Origin: Endothia cerciana
Taxonomy: Eukaryota; Ascomycota; Sordariomycetes; Diaporthales; Cryphonectriaceae
Direction: 5' to 3'
NCBI GenBank assembly: GCA_026119935.1
Contig: JALRMH010000008.1
Location: 930,001-994,000 of the forward strand
DNA: 64,000 bases
Shown: positions 44,988 to 54,486 of the stretch, piece after piece
Numbering within the stretch: the first letter of the stretch is position 1
Layout of the letters: each line of letters starts with the position of its first letter
Notes under the pieces: generated by a model
What the model was told of the DNA's origin: nothing
The model's database searches: none
What the model saw: only the letters and a program-made list of their open reading frames with translations
Made by a program: the position numbers and the translations under genes

Positions 44988-45844
44988 GTTCCTCCTCTCG
45001 ATCCTGGAAGGCGACGTGGCCAGCCGGTACTGACGATAAGCTACTGCTTAGCGGAGGATCTTGCCCTGGAGGCTGGGCCCAGCCCTCAAGCCGGCAATCA
45101 GCGACTGGCACACGTCCTATTCAAGACGACAAAAGGCCACCCACACAGGATGTCTCGGCCGCGAAATGGCTCAGAACAGGGGCAGCCAACTGTTCCCCGG
45201 ATGGCCCGGCGGCGACTTTGGCGTTTGTCGTCAGCGCAGACGGCATCTGATCACATGCTTGCCCCAGGAACCCTGCGGCAATCAGCACCCATCCGGACGG
45301 GTTTTATTCCGCTACTTGTCTGCTGACGAAGGAGCTAATGTCATCCTCAGCCCGCGTTGGTCTTCAAACTTGACAGCAGGTTGGAGGTCAGCAATAGGAA
45401 TGGAGCAAGGGTGGGCCATGTGCACCACTGTTCAGGGGACTAACGCCAATCCTGCATTCTCCTGGGTGCTGGCTTATCGCCGAAGCTGACAGCAAGGGGT
45501 GCTGGCAAGCTCGAGCCTCACCGAGGCCACCGAGCCCACCGCGACGGTCCGCAGACTTCCATCTTGATCCCGACCTTTGCGGTGAAGACACGCCCTTCAA
45601 CTAACCTCGACACCTGTGTGTATGCATTCCTACTGGCGGCCCGTGGCTGCATATCGAGCTCTTGTGACCAGCGGGCCAAAAATCCTCGGCCAATCCCAGC
45701 CATACCATCTCATCACACAAACACACCGCGACGAGGACCTGTGCCGCCGTCACATGTGAGCGGTGCCCACCTACCGCCGCCAGCCACCCGCCGCCAGCAC
45801 CAACATCAACTACATCCCATTACTTCCTTGATTCGTTATCAACC
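44988..45844. other. Intergenic between divergent genes
   Basis: Promoter region of the candidate membrane protein (minus) and the DUF829 gene (plus). The last 150 nt are CT-rich and CCA-rich with ACACAAACACA-like leader sequence, usual for fungal 5' UTRs. Confidence 0.5.
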
Positions 45845-46744
45845 ATGGCTTCCAACGTGCCGGCGCCGGTTGGCGCCAAGGAGGGTCCTCTATCCAGCTT
45901 CGCAAGAGTTTCCAAGATAGTGTACCTCTACCGGCCCAGCACCTCATCCGGCCGAAACTCTTCGGGATCCTCACCCTCACCGAGGCTCATCCTTGTCGCG
46001 GGTTGGATGGACGCCCGCGAGCCTCACCTCGCGAAATATACCGCCAGGCTCCAGGCGCTGTACCCAGACTCGCCCATCCTGCTAGTCCGGAGCTTCGTCT
46101 ACCACTTCACCGGCCGCCGCTTTCCTGGCGAGATAGAGCCAGCCGTGCCGCTCATCCGGTCCATCCTGGCAGACAAGGATGCCGTTGACAGCGGACGCCC
46201 GGAGATGCTCATACACGTGTTCTCGAATGGTGGTTCGACGATGCTCGGGCTGCTTTACGACCTGTACCGGAACTCCGCTAGGGAGGGCGGCTCGGCCGAC
46301 CTCCCGAAGCATGTGACCATCTTCGACTCTGCACCGGGGCGTTTCCACTGGATGCGCAGCGTGACTGCCTTCACTATGGCGTCTGCTAGAAGCAACTTCG
46401 TGGTCAGGTTCCTGGTGGAGCTGCTCATCCATTGCCTCTCTGCCATCTACTGGATACGCACCGTGCCTTGGGGCCGTCCCGGGTTTCTGGGGCGGATCTG
46501 GCTCTCGCACAACGATGTGACCAAGAATTGCAATGAGGTCCGGCGGGTGTATGTCTACAGCAGGGACGACAAGCTCATTGACCACAAGGATATCGAGGAT
46601 CACGCAGCTCATGCCCGTCAACAAGGATACGAGGCCGGGCTGGAGGAGTTCAAGGGGACACCTCACGTCGCGCACGCGAGGGGGGATGAGCAGCGATATT
46701 GGACCATCCTGAAGGAGACCTGGGACCGTGCCGCCGCAGAGTAG
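45845..46744 (+). CDS. DUF829/TMEM53 family alpha/beta-hydrolase-like protein (PaxU-like)
   Basis: 299 residues, single exon, ATG in strong context (caacc-ATGG). DUF829 proteins have an alpha/beta-hydrolase fold. Fungal members include PaxU of indole-diterpene clusters, and animal members are nuclear-envelope TMEM53. Visible features: LILVAGWMDAREPHLAKY (strand plus the W-M/G-A motif), HVFSNGGSTML with Ser at the nucleophile elbow, FDSAPGRFH, a hydrophobic stretch FVVRFLVELLIHCLSAIYWI, VYVYSRDDKLIDHKDIEDH with a candidate acid, and a late His (TPHVAHAR). The triad order is therefore complete. No prenyltransferase, terpene cyclase or P450 lies nearby, so a role in indole-diterpene synthesis is not supported here. 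Confidence 0.88.
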   Translation: MASNVPAPVGAKEGPLSSFARVSKIVYLYRPSTSSGRNSSGSSPSPRLILVAGWMDAREPHLAKYTARLQALYPDSPILLVRSFVYHFTGRRFPGEIEPAVPLIRSILADKDAVDSGRPEMLIHVFSNGGSTMLGLLYDLYRNSAREGGSADLPKHVTIFDSAPGRFHWMRSVTAFTMASARSNFVVRFLVELLIHCLSAIYWIRTVPWGRPGFLGRIWLSHNDVTKNCNEVRRVYVYSRDDKLIDHKDIEDHAAHARQQGYEAGLEEFKGTPHVAHARGDEQRYWTILKETWDRAAAE

Positions 46745-46988
46745 ACCTGCCCCGAGACTGATGCGAACCATGCCCAAACGTTAGAAGTCTCCACCCGGTC
46801 CAATTCGCTCCTAACCCATGAGAACTTTCTTCTGAGCCTAGTCTAACAATGCTCCATAGTCTCCACCTCTTGCGGCCAGTTGTTAATGCATCTAGAATGA
46901 AATTCGTAATCGTCGTCATCATGAGCGTCGTCGTCGCTGTCTCTTTGCCCAGTCCCGCTGTTGCCCCTCTGAAAACCGTCAAGGAAGA

Positions 46989-47318
46989 TCACCGGACCCT
47001 CCTCCTCTTGCTCGTATCGTAGCTCGAGCCCCCGCCACGTCCTCCGCTGCTCGAGCTGCTGCTCCCACGGCTTGAGCTGCCTCCCGAGTGCGCAGGGACG
47101 AGTTCGTCGCTGTTCCCGTCTCCCGTCCCCAGCGCCGCACTGCATGGCCCGCATTCCAGGCCCGGATCATGCTGGTCGTAGTTGATGCCCTTGTGGCAGA
47201 CGCCGAAGCCGCCGTTGTTCTTGGCCTCGAGACATGACACGCTTTGTTCAAGCCCGGGAACGGTGTAGTATGCGCCGCAGCGTATACATTTTCCGCTAAA
47301 GATCACCATGCGGCACAT
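46989..47318 (-). CDS. Small Cys-rich, probably metal-binding protein
   Basis: 109 residues from the first true ATG (MCRMVIFSGKCIRCG). The first 60 residues hold CIRC, SCLEAKN, GVCHKG, a His and ECGPC, a spacing that suits one or two zinc sites (C-x2-C ... C ... C ... C-x2-C). The rest is a Ser/Gly-rich low-complexity tail ending in basic residues (SKRRRVR), possibly a nuclear-localisation signal. I recall similar short MCRM... proteins in other Sordariomycetes as uncharacterised; no function is known. The gene lies tail to tail with the DUF829 gene, 244 bp away. Confidence 0.65.
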   Translation of the reverse strand: MCRMVIFSGKCIRCGAYYTVPGLEQSVSCLEAKNNGGFGVCHKGINYDQHDPGLECGPCSAALGTGDGNSDELVPAHSGGSSSRGSSSSSSGGRGGGSSYDTSKRRRVR

Positions 47319-49983
47319 GGTGGGTGGCAATGGTGTTTTTGGTTGGTTTTCTGGTTTCTTTTCTTTTTTCTTTGGTTTTTTTTTCTTGTTTGGGGGTGGG
47401 TTTCTCCTTTTCCTTTGGTTGGTTGCGCTTTTCTTTTGGTTGGACTTCCCTGAAGGGTAGAGATTTGAATTACAAATGGGTCGAGTCTTTTCTAAGGCAA
47501 TAGAAGGAAGATTTTTCCGGTATCAAATCAAATTATGACAGGTAAATGAGATGCGCATCCGAATCTTCGTGGCCTCGGCAGCTCCAAAGCTGATGATGGC
47601 ATTAAGCGGGCGCCCTGAGCTTGTTGGAGCTCCTGAGGTTACCGACGCTCTGGTTCGAGACTGGATGTGCCGAGATGGAGGTGGGGTGGTCCAGAGTGCT
47701 GGGACGGGAGGCGAGTTTCAGGGAGGCGACACAAAACTTCCGGACTCGGGCAAGATGCTGCGGGCGCAGGAAGGAATTATATGTAATTTTTTTTCTTTAT
47801 TTTGGGGGGGGGGGGGGGGTTTTCTCTTCCTTTCTTTCTTGTCGAAGAAAACTGATGGACGGTCGAGACTCGACACAGGGTGTCTCATGATGGGGCGATA
47901 CAACCTTGCCTCGTCACGACATGGGAGAACAGTTAAATCCGGCATATCATGGAACAATTGGGCCGAAGAGAACCTCGACTTCGAGATCGTCTTCTGTGGG
48001 CCTTCTAGCGCATGAGCTAAAATGCCTACCTGAAAGGGCGGGACACTGGGCCCATCCCCTTGGAGCCTTGGTCGCCTCATTCTATCATCTCCGAGGTAAT
48101 GCAGATCTTGTCCATTGTTCTACATAGTGCGTTTCGTAAGCACTGCTTAAACAGTATGCACATGCCTTTTCGAGGAGGAGGAGGAGGAGAAGGTACAGAC
48201 CCGCAGCGTAGGGAGTGACTCCTTTGTGGTCCTTTCTCTAGGCTCATTCCTGTGCCCCCTTAGGACTTTGGCATGTTGTCTCAGCCGGACCCAAGAATCT
48301 GGGAATGCCAGGATCAGGGACTGAGTGACCTGAATCAAGGCTGCCCGTGGCTTTTCGTCGCCGGTGAGCCGGGAGTGGTGTGTAGTAAGCCAGAGATGAT
48401 GGCCTGCCACGGAATATGAACGACGTTTTGGCCCGTCGCAACCGCGCCCCGTTCTGAGAAGATACATCCTGACCCAGCGAGAGTGTCCTATCCACAACAA
48501 GAGGCTCTTGCGTAAGACGGTTACAACATGTGTAACTCTGTGGCGCCGGGCGTAGAGCGAGAACCGCGAGGGGGGTTGAAAGCTGTCTCCTCCCGATCCA
48601 CTGGGGCCAGCAATGTCTTGCATGCATGTGCCGCTATGCTCAACACAGACAAGAGTATCATCGCTTGCCCGGTCTCCTGGGTTCCCGGGAATCTGGGAAG
48701 GATTTTATGGATCCCGCCTCGGTGTGGTCTGCTAGCCGTTCCCGCACAGTAGGTTGGCAATCTTTTTTTTCCTCCTGATATCATTGGTGTCTCCGGACCA
48801 AAGTGGATTCGTGGCGGCCAGCAGAGCAGATGTCGTTCATTGTACAGGAATAATGTTCAGGAGTTACTACGTATCAAGACATCACTGGAGATCTCCGTCC
48901 TGGCCTCTTTACCACCCATGCGCCGACTAATGCATGATCCTACGGTCTTGTCACCGGTTCAGTCTTGGAACTCGGAAATCCCGTCCTTGTCCGTGCATTA
49001 GATAAGGAGGCCCTACTCCTTCAGGGCGTCTGGGTTTGCTCGAGGGTATGTGTCAGGCTGCCTGATTTCTGTCAGCTCATCATGAGGGGCGGGTCCAGGC
49101 AATCCTACGCAAAAGTGATACGATGACTTATCTGCAGATTTTACTCTATCAAGAGAATCCGGGCGTACGGGGGACTCTGCAGATGCCCATGCTACGACAG
49201 CAAGCACAGCAGTGGGTATCGTAGGTCACAGGGCCACGCCTGAAGTACCTTTCGCTGCGCTCATACTTTCGCTTAGCTCTTTCTTTACCATGGGAGCAGC
49301 ATAATATCGTGAAGAGAGACCGGTGCAGTGCTCCACAGCATGCAATCTCTTCACGCCGTGGGGTGATCGTGTGTGCTTGAGGGTGACATGGAGCCAGCGA
49401 AGCCTGCTGCTGCGAGGGGTGTCGACATCGCCGAGCGACCCGGCAACCAGCATCTGAACGAATTTATCCGTCTATCATGCCCAGGCTTGCGGGTCTTTCC
49501 TCCCTTAGCTCGTGTCTTGGCTCTGCCGGGGTAGATGATCAACCAACAGCAACGTCCTCTCGATGCTCAATATGCACAAGAAGCATACGTCCTCCTGCAG
49601 CCATGCCTTAATTCGAAACCACGGTCCCGAGGCTCTGGGTACATACGGCTGTCCCGCAATGGATCCAGTATGCCGGGACAAGGTCTGAAGGAGTCGCAGG
49701 CATGTTCTAGCGTAGAAATTATCCCAGGAACGCCAGCGGTTGCGAAGCGCGTGGTACATGGCGCGCTGTTATTTGTCAAAGTACGGCTGTGGAGCAGAAG
49801 TGTGCTGTGTTAGCCGATTATAACTAATGAATTATACATCTGGGCCCTTCACGACGAAACCCAGGCTCGCAGAACAGCCCAGAGGGCGGTGACAGATCAT
49901 TCCTGTTGTGGGTTACCCTTCTCGCTGCTTATCCAGGTGTTCTTTGAGCGTCCTGGCAAGAGTCCTGAGGCAAGTTACGGAGA
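47319..49983. other. Intergenic, no gene seen
   Basis: A pyrimidine/GT-rich stretch (about 47330-47450) lies upstream of the Cys-rich gene. A T-rich to G16 junction is at 47787-47819 and a GAG repeat at about 48172-48189. Frames up to 158 codons have no domain. Confidence 0.55.
47787..47819. repeat. T-rich tract abutting G16
   Basis: T8, CTTTATTTT, then sixteen G on the plus strand, followed again by T-rich DNA. Confidence 0.95.
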
Positions 49984-52395
49984 TTATGCTGCATATGCGA
50001 TCTTGAATACCCAGCAGTATTCGTCACCTGCCAGTGCCTCGGAATCGACACTGATGGCGAGGTAACCTTCCTCCGATGTCTTCCAGCTCAGATCATCCAA
50101 ACCCGTCCCGTTGGCACCCACCATGGAGACGATGTCCCCATCCAAGACTGGCAACGTTGCGTTGACCCACACGTATCCGTCCTCGCTCACGATTGGCTCA
50201 TCTAGGAAAAGCACGTAGAAGGCCTCGTTCGTCTGCGTGAAACGCACCTCCTGCAGACTTGCGATTTGCGTCTGCACGAACCAGTACGTCGTGTTGAAGA
50301 CAGCTTCCGCGTGCGCATGGATCCACTTCCCAGCCTCCCGCAGGTTCGCTGCCTCAGTCTCGTCCACCGTCCCGTCTTTCTTGGGTCCGATGTCCAGCAG
50401 GAAGTTCCCATTCTTGGCGACGATATCCACCAGGGTGTACACGATGGTGGAAGCATTCATGTAGGCGTCGGCAGGGGTCTTGGAGTTGAACCCGTAGCTG
50501 TACGGATCCATACCCTGGTTGGACTCCCACTTGTGCCGCTGCGCTGAGGAGTAGGTCTTGTACTCAGGGGTCTCGAAATCTGCGGCCTGAGCCACACCAC
50601 ATCGGCTGTTCATGACCACTTGACGGTCCTCTGACCGTGCCCGATTCCACCAGCTCGAGGCAAATTCAGCCGTCTTGTTGGCTGTGCCGCAGTCACACCA
50701 CATTATATCGGAGCCGTACTTGTAAGCAAGCGTCTCCATTTGTGGGAACTGGAGGTCCTCGATAAAGTCCCCAATCTCAAGTCTCCCGGTGTATGGCTCA
50801 GTGAGATTTGTGAACGGGTTGGTCGCCAGTATACCCAGCCAGTTGGTCGAGCCGACAGTGTCGGTCTGGGAGAACCCGTATGGCCCAAAGTCCGGGTTGT
50901 ACCACTCTGGGAGCGAGAAGTACGTCCCTCGCTTCAAAGATGGCTGATGGGTTGCTGACGCATCGAACAGCTCCTGGACGATGTCACGGCCTGGTCCATA
51001 GTGGAGTGCAGATCGGTTCGTTGTCGAGCCGGTGTCAAACAGAGCAAGGCCGTCGTGGTGCTTTGTCGTAAGCACGAAGTATTTTGCCCCTGCGTCGGCA
51101 AACAGGTCTACCCATTCTTTCGGATCCCAAGCAGAGGCGGTGAAGTTTACGAACCCGTCATCATAGTTCCAATCTGGACCAAAGGTCTCAAGTCGGTCCT
51201 CGAGACAGTCACTTTTGTCACTCCCAGCGTAGTGATTGTTAGAGTACCACCAAAACCACTCAGCATACGTCTCGTTGGGGGCCACGCCACCGTAAGCTGG
51301 GACCGAATACGCCCCCCAATGGATCATAATTCCAAATTTCCCATCGTCGAACCACTGCGGTGACTCATGCTTCCCGAGGCTCGCCAGATCGGTCGTAAAG
51401 TTCCGGAAGCCAAAATCAAGGTTTGAGAAGGTCGCTATTTGGTTCAGGCTTTCTCCCGACATCATGACGTTGACAGCGGTTCGGTTGGCGGACCCAGAGA
51501 CCCCAATCTGGACACGCTTCTGGTCGCCCGGGCAGAGTCTTTTCAGGGAGCTCGTCTCCTCTGTCCTGACCCCAACACCTTCCAAGGACAATGTCAGGCC
51601 CGAGCCAGAGATGCACTCTGTACCCACGTTGTTGACCGTGATCTCGACGACCTGGTTGCCTGCTTCCGTCCACTTCTGTGTCGGGCGCACATCTTGGACT
51701 TCGACTGATGGACCAGACGCACACGAGCTTGAAACCTCGCCTCCCCACACAGACATCGAGAAGATGTGAATCCGCCCCACTGTCACGTTGTTGGCCACCG
51801 GCAACTGCACGGCCGCCAAAGTCCTAGTCGGATCAAGGCTCCCGGTGAACTCGAAGATCTGGCTGGTGTTCCAGTCCTTGCCAGTAGGCGTCCAGGTGAA
51901 GGGGCTTATGATCTCGCCGTGCGTGATGGTCAGGAAGTTGAAGAATGACAGAGCACGCAGCTCAGCCAACGCCGTGGTCCCATCGGTGTAAACGTAGGTC
52001 ATGTTGTACGAGACGATGGCGTCGCGCAGGTCATTCGCAACAAGCATGTTGAGACTGAACGGTTTCCCGCCGGTGCCATTGCTAGGGATCGGGATGCTCT
52101 GACCCTCGCAGATGAGGTTGTCTGGCTCCGATGGGCCGGTGTAGCTTGGGAAGCTGTATCTGATCCCCGTCAGGCTGGATGTGTAAATGCCATCCGGAGC
52201 GAGGTCATTCAGGGGCGGATATGATCGGTTGTACGTGGTGTCGAAAGTTGTCTCGTCGGGGTACGTTCCAAACGCTTTGTGGTTGAAATAGGACGTCAGA
52301 TCAACTTGTACTGACTGGTCTCCAAGCACAAGGCTACCCAGCCACAGCATAACGCTGGCCACGCGGCACACGCCAACCGCATTGCCTCTCGTCAT
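49984..52395 (-). CDS. Secreted alpha-L-fucosidase (GH29)
   Basis: 803 residues, single exon. The first ATG (MTRGNAVGVCRVASVMLWLG) gives a signal peptide; the open frame continues 24 codons upstream without an ATG. GH29 enzymes remove alpha-linked L-fucose with retention. The catalytic barrel begins near residue 345 with WFDDGKFGIMIHWGAYSVPA and EWFWWYSNNHY. It continues with LFADAGAKYFVLTTKHHDG and the nucleophile region YGSDIMWCDCG, whose Asp follows Trp-Cys, then NRARSEDRQVVMNSR. The first 320 residues form an extra beta-rich, glycosylation-site-rich domain. The C-terminal 130 residues (after VAKNGNFLLDIGPKKDG) form the usual beta domain. Many N-x-S/T sites support secretion. It probably acts on fucosylated plant or fungal glycans; exact linkage cannot be read from sequence. 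Confidence 0.93.
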   Translation of the reverse strand: MTRGNAVGVCRVASVMLWLGSLVLGDQSVQVDLTSYFNHKAFGTYPDETTFDTTYNRSYPPLNDLAPDGIYTSSLTGIRYSFPSYTGPSEPDNLICEGQSIPIPSNGTGGKPFSLNMLVANDLRDAIVSYNMTYVYTDGTTALAELRALSFFNFLTITHGEIISPFTWTPTGKDWNTSQIFEFTGSLDPTRTLAAVQLPVANNVTVGRIHIFSMSVWGGEVSSSCASGPSVEVQDVRPTQKWTEAGNQVVEITVNNVGTECISGSGLTLSLEGVGVRTEETSSLKRLCPGDQKRVQIGVSGSANRTAVNVMMSGESLNQIATFSNLDFGFRNFTTDLASLGKHESPQWFDDGKFGIMIHWGAYSVPAYGGVAPNETYAEWFWWYSNNHYAGSDKSDCLEDRLETFGPDWNYDDGFVNFTASAWDPKEWVDLFADAGAKYFVLTTKHHDGLALFDTGSTTNRSALHYGPGRDIVQELFDASATHQPSLKRGTYFSLPEWYNPDFGPYGFSQTDTVGSTNWLGILATNPFTNLTEPYTGRLEIGDFIEDLQFPQMETLAYKYGSDIMWCDCGTANKTAEFASSWWNRARSEDRQVVMNSRCGVAQAADFETPEYKTYSSAQRHKWESNQGMDPYSYGFNSKTPADAYMNASTIVYTLVDIVAKNGNFLLDIGPKKDGTVDETEAANLREAGKWIHAHAEAVFNTTYWFVQTQIASLQEVRFTQTNEAFYVLFLDEPIVSEDGYVWVNATLPVLDGDIVSMVGANGTGLDDLSWKTSEEGYLAISVDSEALAGDEYCWVFKIAYAA

Positions 52396-53158
52396 TTCGA
52401 AGGACGTCTCGAAGCTCACCGGGCCCTGAGCAGTGCAGAGGTGTCGGTCAACCCGACGAGCAAACACACCGGGACGTTTTAATCGAATTCGTACCTACAC
52501 ATCGAAGGAGAGACACCGAGAATCTTATCAACATTGGCCACTGTTGTAACGTTGACTGAGCCGCGCCCGATGATGGCTCTCTCTTCGATAAGGTGCCTTT
52601 AATGCCGGGTAAAAGTCATCGTAAAAGTGGGTCCTCCGAGGATAGTTCAGAGCAGGGGACGAGTGGAGATTGCGACGAGGATCACCAGCTTCTACTGCCC
52701 AAGAGCGGACAAAGATTTCGATCGCAGAAAAGCCAACCTGAAATGTTACGTTGCTGACGAGGCCGGCACTGCAACAAAAGCTATCCGGCACGGAAAGACC
52801 TAGTATGGGCCTCCCGGTCTGCAAAACTTGTAGAGCATCAGAGGTAGCTGCAAAGACTTGAGATAATAGAGGAGGTCGTCAAGCCAGAGGCAGATAATTA
52901 CCAAATTGGCGGTGAGCCCGTAGCAGTCAGGCGAGGGACCAGTTTCATTTGTGAAGTGTTCTTATAGGTCCCGCCCATCTCCATTGGCCCTGAACAAATT
53001 ATCATTTACTGAGGTAATTAGCTGGCACCAGTACATGAGTTGTCTTCGTAGCCAAAACGTCTAGTAGGCAAGGCTGTCTAGTGAAATGCTCCCATCATGA
53101 CCAGATCACAGGGTCCCAGAGATAACCACGGCAGTATCAAGGTTATGATTTAGGCTGA
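52396..53158. other. Intergenic, no gene seen
   Basis: Promoter side of the fucosidase and 3' flank of the DUF1330-like gene. A minus-strand frame of 98 codons (52528-52824) lacks any recognisable feature. Confidence 0.55.
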
Positions 53159-53602
53159 CTAGACTGACAGCTCGGTCGTAACCACAAGCCTGGCCTCTTC
53201 AAGACTTGCCAGTCTATGCGGCAACGCTTCTCTCACATAGTCCTCGTGCTCCGTCAGCCTCCGAAAGTCCTCAAACTTCTCATACCGAATTATCCCAGTG
53301 ATATCCCACCTGTCGTCTTCCCCTCCAGCTTCCCCGCCGAAGAGGGAAGCATGCGCCGCGCCGATGTAGACCACGGTCACCTTGATACCGAGTCTTGCGG
53401 CCAGCGCAGAGAACGCGGGGATGTAGCGGGTCAGGTAGGCTTCTTGACCCGATATGGTTGTGTCGTCTGTATCGATGCCGGGGTAGGAAGCGATGGGCCG
53501 GAAGCGGTTGAAATTGATCATCGTGACCGGTTTGTCGGAGGGGATCGAGCTGACGAATCGGTCCAGGGGAAGAACGTGAACTCCCTCGATGGACCTAGAC
53601 AT
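53159..53602 (-). CDS. DUF1330/NIPSNAP-like dimeric alpha-beta barrel protein
   Basis: 147 residues from the first ATG (MSRSIEGVHVLPLDR); the frame upstream has no ATG. Segments PVTMINFNRFRPIA, AYLTRYIPAFSALAARLGI, VVYIGAAHASLFG, WDITGIIRYEKFEDFRRLTE and HRLASLEEARLVVTTEL follow the beta-alpha-beta-beta-alpha-beta pattern of small dimeric ferredoxin-like barrels. Members are mostly uncharacterised and may bind small molecules or act in side-chain chemistry. The two repeats, each with an acidic patch, suggest a homodimer. No neighbour points to a pathway. Confidence 0.75.
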   Translation of the reverse strand: MSRSIEGVHVLPLDRFVSSIPSDKPVTMINFNRFRPIASYPGIDTDDTTISGQEAYLTRYIPAFSALAARLGIKVTVVYIGAAHASLFGGEAGGEDDRWDITGIIRYEKFEDFRRLTEHEDYVREALPHRLASLEEARLVVTTELSV

Positions 53603-54486
53603 TGTCGTACTCGAAGGCAAAAGCAAGATCAACAGGGTCAAGTATGACGATTGTATGCAGCGGAATCTGCCACTCTGTTTGATTTGGTTGCAGCTAATGC
53701 CACCCTCGCGTTATCTGGGGTGAGGACAGAACTACATTTATACTGAGCATGAGAAAAGCCGAAACTCCGAGTTCCTTGGTGCTGCATTTGTAATTGAAGA
53801 CCAGCACGTAAGGAAATATTCGTTGGCAGGAGGATTGCACTTGTCTCAACTTGGCTCACCGTCCCGACAGTGGCACGCCCCTCTGAACGAGCTGTGATGC
53901 TGACGCGACCGGGTTCGTCCAGCAACTCGCCAGGTCGCGTGACTTGGCGTCCGTAGGATCGGTGTCTGATTCGCGTACCACTGTGCCTATGCTGGACATC
54001 CTGCGGGCATCGGTAGCATCGTTCGACCGCGTTAACCCCGGACATGTAGATGCTCGGCCCCCGGACGAGCGAGTTGTCCGAGTGCGACCCCTTGCTCTGA
54101 ACATGAATTGCTGCTAACCGTGACAGAGCCTTCTATGGTAGGATAGATTACTGCTAGCCCAGACCTCTACAAACCAAGAGGTCGGACAATCGATGCTCTC
54201 TGCAGCATTAAGATCCTTAGGTCAATGAGCAAGGTCGGGAAGTTGCAATTTCAGCTTGAGGAGGCTCAAGGCATGAGATAGGACACACTCACACCTGGCG
54301 TGTCTTGTATGCTGCGAGTGACTCAAAAGTTGCAGAAACGGCCTCGAACCTAGGTGTCATTCAGCAACAACAGATCACGCGGAAAATCAGTGCTAAAACA
54401 AGACCTTTATCGCAACACTAGACATGCGCCGTGAAGCATGCTTATACATACTATGTTCAGCACCGCAGTTTCAGCACAGTCGCAAT
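53603..54486. other. Intergenic, no gene seen
   Basis: Unassigned DNA between two minus-strand genes; no domain-bearing frame and no clear repeat. Confidence 0.55.

Noticed and set aside
52396..52467. 24-codon extension of the fucosidase
   Set aside because: Begins with GTG, not ATG, and would hide the signal peptide.
54335..54370. GGTTCGAGGCC-like T-arm on the minus strand, possible tRNA
   Set aside because: No acceptor, D or anticodon stem could be drawn around it.
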